A DNA stretch of 64,000 nt from Pseudomonadales bacterium (GCA_017642855.1 JAEPOO010000002.1:891545-955544); one strand, 5' to 3'; shown: positions 1 to 9,177, numbered from the stretch's first letter. Numbers and translations are program-made. The notes: a model not told the origin generated them from the sequence alone.

Positions 1-123
1 GGCAGGCGTGCGCACACTCTATTGCAAAACCTTCAGGGTAGCGAGCTTTTCACTTCGGCTACCGACAGGTGGATTCTCAAAAAGAAAGCTCGAAACTCGA
101 GCGACGTCAATCCGTCATTTTTG

Positions 124-1161
124 TTAGCTATTCGCGATGAAATCCACCAGCCTTCTCGCGGTCTCCTCGCCCTGAGATTCCTGAATGAAGTGTCCGGCTG
201 GAATTCGATCATGGGGTAAGCCTCGTGCACCCGGGACGTTTTCGATCAAAGTGTTTTGGATTTTTTCTGATCCGACGAGCATGTCGAATTGCCCGAACAG
301 GGTTAAGAAAGGTTTCTCAAACAGCTTTAGTGCTTCCCACGCGGCCAGGCTTTTCTTCACATCAATCATCGATGCCATGCTTGGCAATGTCCGAATACCG
401 GTCATATAGATTTCTTCCGGGAAGGGCGCGTCGTAGGCGCGGACCTCCTCTTCTGTGAGGGTGAGTCCACCGAAGTCCCTAGCGATATTGTCACTCGCTC
501 TCAGTTCGGGTCCTGTTAGGGCATAAATCATCCAGCCTTTGAAGAAGTCGGACATATCTTCTTTGATGTAACCGGCTTCCTGACAGACACGAAGGTAATC
601 ATCGAAAGTTCTTATCGTAGCATTTGGATCTACGGGATAAGCCTCTCGGTCAATGCCCAATGGAATGTTAAGCACTGGATCGGGCATGAGATTGAGCGAG
701 GTGTTCGAGACCATCACCCGCCGAAAGTGTTCGGGATGATGTGCGACGGTGATAAGGCTGGTGAACCCGCCCCAATCCTGAGCGAACAGAGTAATGTCTT
801 TCAGCTGAAGTGCTTCGATCATCTCCAGCCACCATGCTGAGTGAGCATAGATGGTATGAGTGTGAATATCTGTTGGTTTGTCCGAACGCCCCATGCCGAT
901 CATGTCGGGCGCGATGGCTCGATATCCGGCGGCCGTAATGATCGGGATCATCTTCCGGTAAAGGTAAGACCAATCAGGTTGACCATGGAGTAGCAGGACC
1001 ACGGCGCCATCCCTGGGTCCTTCGTCGATGTACTGCATGCGAAGGCCATCGACCTCCACGTAGTTAGGTTGATAGGGAAAGTCGACCAGATTCTCGAATC
1101 GCGAGTCGGGTGTTCTGACAAACTCTCTACCATCGGCGGTGTAGTGCAGTTGAGCGTTCAT
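124..1161 (-). CDS. Haloalkane dehalogenase-like alpha/beta hydrolase (HLD-I type)
   Basis: A 345-residue alpha/beta hydrolase of the haloalkane dehalogenase family, predicted to cleave carbon-halogen bonds by attack of an aspartate nucleophile; the natural substrate is unknown. The oxyanion/halide segment HGQPDWSYLYRKMIP (from residue 59) and the nucleophile elbow QDWGG (D129, with the halide-binding W130) are visible, and the catalytic histidine is H324 in GHFIQE. These motifs resemble the DhlA subgroup (HLD-I), which is family knowledge. An AGCAGG ribosome site precedes the ATG. The gene diverges from two GST genes across a promoter with two palindromes, and a close relative lies at 22763-23761. 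An activity other than dehalogenation cannot be excluded. Confidence 0.85.
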   Translation of the reverse strand: MNAQLHYTADGREFVRTPDSRFENLVDFPYQPNYVEVDGLRMQYIDEGPRDGAVVLLLHGQPDWSYLYRKMIPIITAAGYRAIAPDMIGMGRSDKPTDIHTHTIYAHSAWWLEMIEALQLKDITLFAQDWGGFTSLITVAHHPEHFRRVMVSNTSLNLMPDPVLNIPLGIDREAYPVDPNATIRTFDDYLRVCQEAGYIKEDMSDFFKGWMIYALTGPELRASDNIARDFGGLTLTEEEVRAYDAPFPEEIYMTGIRTLPSMASMIDVKKSLAAWEALKLFEKPFLTLFGQFDMLVGSEKIQNTLIENVPGARGLPHDRIPAGHFIQESQGEETARRLVDFIANS

Positions 1162-1177
1162 GGGACCTGCTTTTAAT

Positions 1178-1217
1178 TAATGCTATGCATTATATATTAA
1201 AATAATGTTTTGCATTA
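1178..1217. promoter_or_regulatory. Two TAATG-N5-CATTA palindromes in the divergent dehalogenase/GST promoter
   Basis: Two copies of an inverted repeat, TAATGCTATGCATTA (1178-1192) and TAATGTTTTGCATTA (1203-1217), have centres 25 bp apart. A TATAAT -10 candidate for the leftward dehalogenase gene (reverse strand, 1194 to 1189) overlaps the first copy, and a TATATT candidate for the rightward GST genes (1216-1221) overlaps the second. This arrangement fits repression of both divergent promoters by a dimeric regulator. The same half-site geometry recurs beside the TetR gene at 17308-17322. The palindromes are read directly; their binding role is inference. Confidence 0.55.
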
Positions 1218-1259
1218 TATTGTGTGAGGTCTACCTACATTCAAGAGGGCACAGTAGCC

Positions 1260-2288
1260 ATGTCTTTGACTCAGCCTTTGCGTCTGAAAGGCGCGCCAGG
1301 TTCACCTTACACTCGCAAAATGCTTGCTTACCTGCGATACCGGCATATCGCATATGAGTTGTTGATCGGTGATCATTCCGCCGAGAATCTTGGTTTACCG
1401 CGTCCCAAAGTTGATTTGTTGCCCACGTTCTACCTACCCGACGAAAAAGGTGAAATTGAGGCCGTCGTGGATTCGACGCCACTGATTCGAAGATTCGAGT
1501 CAGGAATTCCAGGGCGTGCAGCCATCCCAGAGAATCCCGTCCTTGGATTTATCAATTACTTGATTGAAGACTATGCAGACGAATGGCTGACAAAATCGAT
1601 GTTTCACTACCGTTGGTACTTTGACGCGGATATTAGAAAAGCGGGCAATATCTTGCCGTTGTGGCGGGGATTGCAGATGACTCCTGAGATGCATGAGCAG
1701 GCCGCGGCGTTTGTATCTGACCGGCAGATATCACGCCTTTATGTCGTTGGCTCTAATGAGGTGACGGCACCAGTCATTGAGTCGAGCTATCGCCGATTCC
1801 TGCAGATCATGGACTCGATCATAGCGCGGCAGACTTTCGTGTTTGGTGCGCGACCTTCTTCTGCGGATTTTGGCCTTTATGCTCAGCTTACGCAGTTGGC
1901 GAAATTCGATCCGACGCCCATGGCGATCTGCCTTCAGGAAGCGCCTCGAGTTTTTGCCTGGACCGACGTGATTGATGATCTGAGTGGCCAGGTCTGCGAG
2001 GACAACGGATGGATGGCAGTAGGTGATGTTCGCGAAGTGCTGGGTCCGCTTCTCAAAGAAATCGGCAGAACTTATGTCCCTGCGCTACTTGCCAATGCCA
2101 AGGCGCTCAATGCGGGCGACAAACACATGCAAACCACGATTGATGGCAAACGCTGGGAGCAGCCGACGTTCCCCTACCAGGCGAGGTGCCTTGCCTGGAT
2201 CAATGAGGAATATCAGAAGCTTTCCCCTGAAGACCGGGCCCAGGTGGATGAGATCCTAGCCGGTACCGGCTGTGAGGAGATGCTGTAA
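1260..2288 (+). CDS. Glutathione S-transferase family protein
   Basis: A 342-residue protein whose N-terminus (KGAPGSPYTRKMLAYLRYRHIAYE) has the thioredoxin-like fold of GSTs, followed by a longer than usual helical C-terminal domain; ordinary GSTs have about 200-230 residues. GSTs conjugate glutathione to electrophiles or act as reductive dehalogenases; the substrate is unknown here. The ATG at 1260 is preferred because AGAGGG lies 11 bp upstream, and the upstream in-frame ATG at 1224 lies against the putative promoter. Its stop overlaps the start of the next GST, so the two are almost certainly co-translated. Divergence from a dehalogenase suggests a role in detoxifying halogenated or epoxide compounds. 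Confidence 0.8.
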   Translation: MSLTQPLRLKGAPGSPYTRKMLAYLRYRHIAYELLIGDHSAENLGLPRPKVDLLPTFYLPDEKGEIEAVVDSTPLIRRFESGIPGRAAIPENPVLGFINYLIEDYADEWLTKSMFHYRWYFDADIRKAGNILPLWRGLQMTPEMHEQAAAFVSDRQISRLYVVGSNEVTAPVIESSYRRFLQIMDSIIARQTFVFGARPSSADFGLYAQLTQLAKFDPTPMAICLQEAPRVFAWTDVIDDLSGQVCEDNGWMAVGDVREVLGPLLKEIGRTYVPALLANAKALNAGDKHMQTTIDGKRWEQPTFPYQARCLAWINEEYQKLSPEDRAQVDEILAGTGCEEML

Positions 2289-3004
2289 TGAATGATCTTG
2301 TTGTCTATGGCACGCCTGTTTCACCCTTTGTTCGCAAGGTTGAAGCAGTTCTGCATACCCAGGGCGTTCCGTACGATTTTGAGATGATCAACATTATGGA
2401 TATGCCTGACTGGTTTATAGAGATCAGTCCTGCCCGGCGGATTCCTGTGCTTCGGGATCGAACCGTCGGCGAAGAAGGGGTGGCCGATACGATCGCGGAT
2501 TCTTCAGCAATCTGTGTTTATCTTGACCGAAAGTTTGACGCCGGTCTTTATGGCAAGGATGCCTTTGAGTCGGGGCGGATCGCCTGGCTGGAAGAGTACG
2601 CTGACACTGAACTGGCATTACCCCTTGGGATGAGGCTGTTTCGCCCGATTCTCTTTCCACGTTTTTCAGGCCAGGATTCTGATCTTGAGACTGCCCGTAA
2701 AACCTACCAGGAAGAACTCCCGAGGCATTTTGATTACCTGGAGCAGACACTGGATGGCAATGAGTTTTTTGTGGGGGATACTTTTTCACTGGCGGATATT
2801 GCGGTAGGCGTGCAGATGACCCAGTTGGACCTGGTGGCAGGCACTGTCGATGACAGCCGGTGGCCTTCCCTGGCTCGTCACACGCAAGCAATGAAAGCAC
2901 ATCCCGGTTTTGTCGATAACCTGAGCGCCTGTGGCAAGATGCTGGGCAGGCTTGTGCCGGAGAAAGTGGATCTGAACGGGCAGAAAGCGGTTAGGGACAA
3001 ATGA
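2288..3004 (+). CDS. Glutathione S-transferase
   Basis: A 238-residue GST. Residues 1-80 form the thioredoxin-like N-terminal domain (YGTPVSPFVRKVEAVL, with ARRIPVLRD and DSSAICVYLD as the glutathione gamma-glutamyl contact region), followed by an all-helical C-terminal domain (FVGDTFSLADIAVGVQ). The start codon overlaps the stop of the upstream GST in TAATG, and its own stop overlaps the next start in ATGA, so this is the middle gene of a tightly coupled three-gene unit. The serine in SPF is the likely thiol-activating residue by family analogy. The substrate is not determinable from sequence. Confidence 0.88.
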   Translation: MNDLVVYGTPVSPFVRKVEAVLHTQGVPYDFEMINIMDMPDWFIEISPARRIPVLRDRTVGEEGVADTIADSSAICVYLDRKFDAGLYGKDAFESGRIAWLEEYADTELALPLGMRLFRPILFPRFSGQDSDLETARKTYQEELPRHFDYLEQTLDGNEFFVGDTFSLADIAVGVQMTQLDLVAGTVDDSRWPSLARHTQAMKAHPGFVDNLSACGKMLGRLVPEKVDLNGQKAVRDK

Positions 3005-3630
3005 TCTGGAAGATATGGATATTGGTGCCGATTTGTTATGGCCTTTTCTCGCTTTGGTACTTCAACTGGAAGGGGCCACTGACCCCTGAAGAAGTGGATG
3101 GATTCATGGCGTCATTCGATCAGCTCGAAGGCAGCAAACATACGAATGCGGCAACCTTCCGAAAGTTCCTTGAAGAAGATGATGGCGGTGAGTTCGTGAT
3201 GTTGAACCAGGTGCATTTGCACAGCGATGAAGTGTCGCATCCTGTGACCGGCAAGGCCATGGGTTCCTCTGAGCTGCTGGCTGAATACTTTGCACCCTTT
3301 GCACTGGCGCTCCTCAAGCGGGGTGGTCACCCGGTGTTCCAGGCAAGAACGGTCGGTGGCAATATCGATAGCTGGAATGCAGAGGCGAATGTCGGATTTA
3401 ACGGAACGGCCATGATGCGATACAAGAGCCGCAGGGACCTCGTTGAACTTGTGCTCGACCCTGCGTTTGCGGACAGTCATATATACAAGCTCGCGGCCAT
3501 CGAGCGGACGGTCTCCTATCCCACGCGCATGACGATGAGTATTGCGTTGCGACCACCTGTGGCGATCATGCTGGTGCTGGTCCTGTTGGCATCGCTGGTC
3601 CAGAATCTGTTCTTTATTTTCAGACCGTAA
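3001..3630 (+). CDS. Membrane-anchored protein of unknown function, paralogue of 23865-24494
   Basis: A 209-residue protein with an N-terminal transmembrane segment (about residues 3-22), a soluble central domain and a C-terminal hydrophobic segment (about 185-205). The central part carries GGHPVFQARTVGGNIDSWN and the stretch RYKSRRDLVELVLDPAFADSH, which recalls the dimeric alpha/beta-barrel DUF1330 family; that assignment is a suggestion only. The gene overlaps the preceding GST by 4 bp. A clearly homologous copy sits inside the second dehalogenase cluster, so the protein travels with dehalogenase-like enzymes. Function unknown. Confidence 0.75.
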   Translation: MIWKIWILVPICYGLFSLWYFNWKGPLTPEEVDGFMASFDQLEGSKHTNAATFRKFLEEDDGGEFVMLNQVHLHSDEVSHPVTGKAMGSSELLAEYFAPFALALLKRGGHPVFQARTVGGNIDSWNAEANVGFNGTAMMRYKSRRDLVELVLDPAFADSHIYKLAAIERTVSYPTRMTMSIALRPPVAIMLVLVLLASLVQNLFFIFRP

Positions 3631-3670
3631 CGTTGCCGTTTACCTGGCCCAGGAGAGACCCAGCCTTCGG

Positions 3671-4549
3671 CTAACGCGCTACCATTACTCGAATATCGCG
3701 TGCTTGCTCAGCATAGGACTTCGAATATTGGGCAACGTTTTCAGGTATCTCCATCTTCGCGGGATTGTAGCCGGGCAGGTAAACCTTCGATATCGCGCCC
3801 AACAGGGAAAGTTGTTCTTTCCAATCTCCCAGCAAGTTCTTACTTGGCCACAGTGCTCGTCCCTGCTCAATCGCCTGAGGTGCATTTTGCGCGATAAACT
3901 TCGAGAACAGAAAGACGTACTTGAAGAAGTGATACTGGCCATACGTTCCAGCAACGAGGCGATACAAATAGTCACCATAAAGGTGATCGTAGATGTTAAA
4001 GGTCACGGTGCTGTGCTCAACTTCCTCGAGGGCGTGCCAGATGAAAAGTCTCAGAAGATCTGTATTTTGTATTGTCTCCAGTCGATCGAACACATGGTTA
4101 CGAAAGTTCGCTCGACCGCCTGCGAATGTTGCAGCTTCAAAGCCTTCGGCGTAAGCGAGATTGAACTTCAGCGATTTGGTCTGAGTGAATCTTTGGTAGT
4201 CAGCCTCTAATTGATCCTCGATTTCACGTAAACCTTCCAGTTCCGGGCTGATCGATCTGATCATGTCGTTGAGTACCGCGTGCTGGCGATAGTGTTGAGC
4301 TTCCTGCCCGATAAACTGTCTGACTTCCTGGGCGACAACCGGGTCCGTGCAATGCTTTAGGGCTTCTCGCATGGTGCGAACCAGGTAAGGCTCGAGGTAA
4401 GGCAGTGTCATGGAAATCCCGTAACCAGGAAAGAGTTCTGGCAGCGCATCACGTACCAGCTTCGGGTCAATCTCGAAGTCCATAATGCGTACGGGCATAC
4501 GGTCCTTAGTCGCCTTGAGTTCGGATTCGATGTTGGATTGCACACTCAT
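3671..4549 (-). CDS. Predicted metal-dependent hydrolase (PF10118-like)
   Basis: A protein of about 292 residues with the helical, ferritin-like pattern of the PF10118 predicted metal-dependent hydrolases. Two metal-ligand clusters are visible: GQEAQHYRQH (E and H ligands) and, about 100 residues later, HALEEVEHSTV. Biochemistry of the family is poorly known. The ATG at 4549 (MSVQSN) is chosen because GGAAAAG precedes it closely; the longer frame would need a TTG at 4579. The gene converges on the membrane-protein gene at 3001-3630 with a gap of only 40 bp. Confidence 0.75.
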   Translation of the reverse strand: MSVQSNIESELKATKDRMPVRIMDFEIDPKLVRDALPELFPGYGISMTLPYLEPYLVRTMREALKHCTDPVVAQEVRQFIGQEAQHYRQHAVLNDMIRSISPELEGLREIEDQLEADYQRFTQTKSLKFNLAYAEGFEAATFAGGRANFRNHVFDRLETIQNTDLLRLFIWHALEEVEHSTVTFNIYDHLYGDYLYRLVAGTYGQYHFFKYVFLFSKFIAQNAPQAIEQGRALWPSKNLLGDWKEQLSLLGAISKVYLPGYNPAKMEIPENVAQYSKSYAEQARDIRVMVAR

Positions 4550-4658
4550 GATCTTTTCCAGTGTTAGTTTGGAAGCCAATAGGTCAGATTGCCATTATAG
4601 GTGCGTTAGCGAATAGTGGATACTAGCGGCCGAAAAGTGAAATCAGAGAGGTAATGAT

Positions 4659-5498
4659 ATGGAACACGTGAGAATTTCAGCACGCGGTTTTGAGTTCGAA
4701 GCGTTAACAGATGGCCCAGTGGAAGGAGAGTTAGTCATCTTGCTCCACGGCCTGCCTCGTAACTGCTGGGAATGGCATCACCAGATCCCTGCGATGGCTG
4801 AACTGGGGTTTCATGTAGTCGCGCCTGATTTGCGGGGGTTTTGTGATGGCGCCAGACCGCTCGACGTTGAGGCCTATCACATACAGGAATATGTTGATGA
4901 TGTTCTAGCGATCGTTGATTCAACAAAAGGCGATGGCGCCAGTTTTCACCTCATGGGGACGAGCATTGGGGCCACGATGGCGTGGCGGTTGGCGGCACTT
5001 AATCCTGACAGAGTTCTGACTCTTGCGTGTCTAAATATTCCGCATCAGGGCGCTTTCTTCGAAGCTGCGCAGGCATCAAAGGCGAACGCTAGTGATCAGC
5101 GAGAAAGATTTAGCTATTTCGATGATTCGAGTAAAGCCGGTAACGAGAGAGCAATGTTTCATCGAATGCTTGAGAAACAGGGATTGCCGCTGGAAGAAAC
5201 GGAGCCCTACCGAAAAGCGCTTGATAGCGATGACGCGTTACGCGCGGTTTACAACTACTATCGAGCCATCCCGTTGTGGCAAAGAGACCGGTTGCCGAAG
5301 TGTCCGATGCCGACCCTCTATATCTGGCCACCTGAGTCAGCGAATATCTCGCCCGAGGCCGCGAGACTGAATGAAAAACAGGTAACAGGACCCTATCGTT
5401 TTGAAGTCTTAGAAGATGTGCATCAGCCAATTCTTCAAGCAGCTCCAGAGGCTTTAACCTCGCTCTTAATCGGGCACCTGGAAGCGCATGCCTTGTAA
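4659..5498 (+). CDS. Alpha/beta hydrolase (epoxide hydrolase/esterase-like)
   Basis: A 279-residue alpha/beta hydrolase with LLHGLPRNCWEWHHQIP (oxyanion strand, from residue 29), VAPDLRGF and a nucleophile elbow MGTSIGA containing S102. A serine nucleophile separates it from the aspartate-type dehalogenases elsewhere in the window, so esterase or C-C hydrolase activity is more likely than dehalogenation. The C-terminal histidine is in EDVHQPI. AGAGAGGT upstream of the ATG is a reasonable ribosome site. Transcribed alone, divergent from the PF10118-like gene. Confidence 0.8.
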   Translation: MEHVRISARGFEFEALTDGPVEGELVILLHGLPRNCWEWHHQIPAMAELGFHVVAPDLRGFCDGARPLDVEAYHIQEYVDDVLAIVDSTKGDGASFHLMGTSIGATMAWRLAALNPDRVLTLACLNIPHQGAFFEAAQASKANASDQRERFSYFDDSSKAGNERAMFHRMLEKQGLPLEETEPYRKALDSDDALRAVYNYYRAIPLWQRDRLPKCPMPTLYIWPPESANISPEAARLNEKQVTGPYRFEVLEDVHQPILQAAPEALTSLLIGHLEAHAL

Positions 5499-5634
5499 AA
5501 ACGTTAAGGATTCAGATAGCGCGCAAGCCGGGTTGATGTATGGTCCGTGCCATTGGTGATGGTCGTGTCGCGATAATCAACGGCATGGAAGGGTAGCAAC
5601 CAGACTGGGACCTTCAAGAAAAGAACCAAGAGAC

Positions 5635-6195
5635 TCAGAAAGAGATATCGTAGCTAACCTGGTCCGCGTTTAAAGCGATGGCAAAAATGGACTCTGTCTC
5701 CGGACCCTCAGGTACCCAGTGAAACAAAAGTTCTGGCCAGTTATCGTTAACGTCTACCGCAATCACGGATCCTTCAACAGGCCTGATAGAAGTCAAGCGC
5801 GTCAAATAGTTGATCAGGATTTCATCTTCGCTCTCAACCTCACGACCATGGTAAATCGATAGTGAACCCCGATGATCAGGTACTTGCACGAAATTGAGCT
5901 GAATTTCACGAGTTACCCGGAAGTCGAAACCGGCATCGGCTTCGATGTCTTGGGTTGCGACCTCTTGTTCTTCATCCGATGATTCTGCCGTTTCTGAAGA
6001 AGTTGGTGCTTCTTGCGGCGTCGGCGCTTCTTCAGGCGTCGATGATGACTGACTGGATGACTCAGTGACACTGCTTTGATCACTTGCAACTGGCGCCTGT
6101 ACTTCGTCGCCGCCGGATCCTCCGCCACCCCCCCCGCAGGCAGCTATGGTCAGCGTAAGAAATAGAATCAGTATCGATTTGCTCAATAGTTTCAT
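5635..6195 (-). CDS. Predicted lipoprotein with Ser/Glu-rich linker
   Basis: A protein of about 186 residues starting MKLLSKSILILFLTLTIAAC, a type II signal peptide whose lipobox cysteine is followed by a glycine run. A low-complexity Ser/Thr/Glu/Pro linker of about 50 residues leads to a compact C-terminal domain. The ATG at 6195 is preferred over the upstream in-frame ATG at 6213 because AGGA lies about 9 bp before it and the signal peptide starts there. It lies 29 bp downstream of the LruC-type gene in the same direction, so the two are probably co-transcribed and act at the cell envelope. No family recognised. Confidence 0.65.
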   Translation of the reverse strand: MKLLSKSILILFLTLTIAACGGGGGGSGGDEVQAPVASDQSSVTESSSQSSSTPEEAPTPQEAPTSSETAESSDEEQEVATQDIEADAGFDFRVTREIQLNFVQVPDHRGSLSIYHGREVESEDEILINYLTRLTSIRPVEGSVIAVDVNDNWPELLFHWVPEGPETESIFAIALNADQVSYDISF

Positions 6196-6224
6196 GGTCA
6201 ACGTCCTGTTCATAAGATTAAGTC

Positions 6225-7904
6225 TCAGCAGCCCTCTGAATTGGCGGTCTGAATAACATGGCTCTGTCTCGCATTGTCTATTTTGTACCACTGACTATTT
6301 TCCTCGCCCATGCTGGTGACCCAGTCGTGAAAGTCAGGATAAGCCTGAGAAATGTCGACTTTTTCAGCGGGGTGTGCCCAGGTGTCGCCCACCAGAATGA
6401 CCCAAGGGAAATTTCGACTGTCAACGTAGCTGTTCAGACCGTTAGAGTTATCGTCGTAGGTACCGATCAAGCTGGAATCGAAAGCACCGGTGCCAGGAAA
6501 CTCCTTGAGGTGCACTTCCCAGCCGCGACCCGGCGGTTCAGACATGTTGCTTCTTCTTTGATCGGCTGAAGAGTAGATAAATGGGTCGTATGGTGCTTTT
6601 CCCAGCGTTGTTTTGCTGACTGGGTCTTGAAACACAACATCTAGGCTGTAAGTGAAGTCTTGTGTCTGAGTCGGCAGGCAGTCTTGGTCTGCTCGATATC
6701 GCTTACATTCATCCGACAGTGATGAGCTGACATCGTCTCTAGTGTTCTCACTTAACACAATGTTTACATCGCCGTAGAGGTTTTCGACGGTTTCGTGCTC
6801 AACCGGCGTTCCGTTTAACAGAACCTCGACTGAACTCAGGTCACCCTCTGTGACGCTCGGCAAGCGGATAGCGAAACCGTTGCCGTAGGAACCACCCACT
6901 GCTTGTACCTGGTATTCTGCCTGAATCCTTAAAACGTCTCGGGTTCCGTTGAGCGTTTCTGTAATGCGTTGCCTTACGACGAGGTCGTTAAAATCGTAGT
7001 CGCCTAATTCGGGCCATTTGTCCTCAAATGCAATAGTTGCCCAGCTGCAAGCGGCGGGGTAAACACTTGTGGTTGTGATATCCGGTTGATCGTTTTGCGC
7101 GAGAATCTCGTATCCGCTATCCACGCTACCATCGGGATTTACGCCTTCGACGGCGATAAAGGGTGTTACACTCACCGTGAAAATGACATCGTTAAAGTCA
7201 TTATCACCACGAGGCCGATACAGGTCTTCGAAACCGATCACCAGAAATTCGTTGATCGGATCGACAAACGCTATCGAGTGTCTGCGATTTATCTCGGTAG
7301 ACTCGGGATTAAGATCGGTTAATGTGTAGAACGGAGTGCCCCAGGGACCCAATGATCCAATCCTGTTGTATGGCCCACGGTATCCATTGGGTACAACGAA
7401 AAAGCCAATCGCCTGCCCTTCCGTGACCTGAATATTGAGATCGATTGTGTCGCCCTGGACTAGGCTGCCCGCTCCCGGTTTAGAAGCGTTTGGAAAAATG
7501 ATCAGGTGATCGATGTCTTCTTTAGTAGCCGGTGGATTTTGCGAGTCGTAAACAAAATAGCCGAGCGAGTTTCGGTAGCCGGCACCTTCATTGAGGAAGG
7601 TGACAGATACCTCGGCGTATTCTGCACCGTCTAATTCGTCGTCAATGACGATATTGGTCAAACTAGATGTTGAGATGAAATCTGGGTTAACCGATGTGGA
7701 CTCCGGTAGCATGGAATAGACGCTATTGAGGATTTCACTGGGTAAAGTTTCGTTGATGTTGTACGCAGACGTCGGTTTTCCATCAGCTGTGTAATTGCTC
7801 TGCTCGGAGCCTGAAACGAAGAGCATATCTGAAGTGCTCAAAGCCCAGGCTGTAAGTGATAGGGTGAGCATTGTGGCGAAAACGGTAAGGCTAGAGATTC
7901 TCAT
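6225..7904 (-). CDS. LruC domain-containing secreted protein
   Basis: A 559-residue protein with an N-terminal signal peptide (cleavage near ALS, about residue 22). It has a DUF4114-type region around residue 220 (GFEDLYRPRGDNDFNDVIF) and a second acidic copy near residue 300 (FEDKWPELGDYDFNDLVVR); such D-x-D-F-N-D motifs suggest calcium binding. This two-part layout matches LruC domain-containing proteins, known mainly from annotation of secreted or surface proteins; the function is not established. The gene precedes a lipoprotein gene and diverges from a glycosyltransferase gene, which suggests a surface or matrix role. Confidence 0.75.
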   Translation of the reverse strand: MRISSLTVFATMLTLSLTAWALSTSDMLFVSGSEQSNYTADGKPTSAYNINETLPSEILNSVYSMLPESTSVNPDFISTSSLTNIVIDDELDGAEYAEVSVTFLNEGAGYRNSLGYFVYDSQNPPATKEDIDHLIIFPNASKPGAGSLVQGDTIDLNIQVTEGQAIGFFVVPNGYRGPYNRIGSLGPWGTPFYTLTDLNPESTEINRRHSIAFVDPINEFLVIGFEDLYRPRGDNDFNDVIFTVSVTPFIAVEGVNPDGSVDSGYEILAQNDQPDITTTSVYPAACSWATIAFEDKWPELGDYDFNDLVVRQRITETLNGTRDVLRIQAEYQVQAVGGSYGNGFAIRLPSVTEGDLSSVEVLLNGTPVEHETVENLYGDVNIVLSENTRDDVSSSLSDECKRYRADQDCLPTQTQDFTYSLDVVFQDPVSKTTLGKAPYDPFIYSSADQRRSNMSEPPGRGWEVHLKEFPGTGAFDSSLIGTYDDNSNGLNSYVDSRNFPWVILVGDTWAHPAEKVDISQAYPDFHDWVTSMGEENSQWYKIDNARQSHVIQTANSEGC

Positions 7905-8020
7905 TGTTGATGTATTCCTTGTTCGTCCGCCGTCTATCTGCAGCTTTCATGCCACCGGGAATCGGGCAATAAGGGAAGTTTTTAGTTGCAAACCACGATA
8001 AATAGCGCAGGTTGAATTGC

Positions 8021-9139
8021 ATGATGCAAAGGGTATTGTTGGCAGCGAAAGAAATAAGCCCTGCACCTGGTGGGATTGCTCGATATGCGGAGCAAGTCAC
8101 CAAAGGGTATTTAAGAGCTGGTTGCCAGGTCACCCTGATCACGACGAATACACCAGACGCAGATCTTATGACCCAGACCTCAGATCAGATAATTGTCGGA
8201 CGCCGGTCTCAATTTTTGATCGGCGTCGTCATTTTCATGCGGCTGCTCTTCAAGATTCTTGTGAATGGCGAACGTTGGGATGTTGTACACGCCACGACTT
8301 GGCGAATGGCGTTACCCTTACTTCTGCTTCGTATGAGTGGTATTCGTGTCACCGTGCACGGTAATGAATTTCTGCGTCGTGACCTCGCAAGTCGATTGTT
8401 TGTCAGGCTTGTTCTCAGCAAGGCTGAACGAATCACAGCAGTCTCAGGATTTACCAGGAATCTGTTGTTGGAAAGATTTCAGACAATTCCGTCAACAAAG
8501 GTCCAGGTAGCGCATTTAGGCGTTTCGCTAGAGAACCCGGCTGACAAGGAGGCTGGTGGAGTAGCTTTGAATCTGCTGAGCGTCTGTAGACAGAACACCA
8601 GAAAAAACGTGGAGGCGGCAATCGAATCGGCGGGAATAGCGGCTTCCTCTGGCGCTCGCTTCGCCTACACACTTGTTGGCGATGGTGTAAAACATCAAGC
8701 TTTGCAACGGCAGGCAGACAGGATAGAAGCACTTGACCACACGTTCTTGCCGTTCGTGGACGATGAATTACTTTTAGAGCTCTACACGAAGGCGGATGTT
8801 TATCTCCATCCGCAACTCGACAGGCGTTCCGAGGGTGACGTCGAAGGATTTGGGCTTTCGATTGTTGATGCCATGGCTTGTGGCTGTGTTGTTATTGCAG
8901 GAGACAATGCCGGACCTGCTGAGATAGTGAACGATGGTAAAGACGGATATCTGGTCAATCCCCAGGATGTTGAGCAGATAGCAACTTTGCTGGTTTCGTT
9001 GGCTCAGGACCGTGAGCTTTTGCGAAAAATTTCAGCAAATGCGAAGTTGACGTCCGCAACATTTACCTGGGACAAACACGTCGGCGCGATCCTAGAAGAT
9101 TCTTCACCACACCATGATACTGATAGCCGATCAGAATGA
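8021..9139 (+). CDS. GT4-family glycosyltransferase
   Basis: A retaining GT-B glycosyltransferase of about 372 residues. The N-terminal half has the acceptor-side glycine-rich loop APGGIARYAEQV. The C-terminal half has the sugar-nucleotide site EGFGLSIVDAMACGCVVIAGDNAGPAEIV, with the E-x7-E pattern of GT4. The ATG at 8021 follows GCAGG at 8007-8011; the longer frame would start at a TTG (8012). The product probably adds a sugar to a surface polysaccharide or lipid at the inner-membrane face. A second GT4 gene follows after a 160-bp leader. Confidence 0.85.
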   Translation: MMQRVLLAAKEISPAPGGIARYAEQVTKGYLRAGCQVTLITTNTPDADLMTQTSDQIIVGRRSQFLIGVVIFMRLLFKILVNGERWDVVHATTWRMALPLLLLRMSGIRVTVHGNEFLRRDLASRLFVRLVLSKAERITAVSGFTRNLLLERFQTIPSTKVQVAHLGVSLENPADKEAGGVALNLLSVCRQNTRKNVEAAIESAGIAASSGARFAYTLVGDGVKHQALQRQADRIEALDHTFLPFVDDELLLELYTKADVYLHPQLDRRSEGDVEGFGLSIVDAMACGCVVIAGDNAGPAEIVNDGKDGYLVNPQDVEQIATLLVSLAQDRELLRKISANAKLTSATFTWDKHVGAILEDSSPHHDTDSRSE

Positions 9140-9177
9140 CCCGAAGACGATTTTAGCTTCTTAACCATTTGCAGATC

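Noticed and set aside
22..230. Small overlapping frames on both strands at the left edge
   Set aside because: They overlap the dehalogenase 3' end or lie in 123 bp without any ribosome site or family signal.
3542..4210. 222-codon frame on the + strand
   Set aside because: It lies opposite the PF10118-like gene, whose metal motifs are clear, and overlaps the end of the membrane-protein gene.
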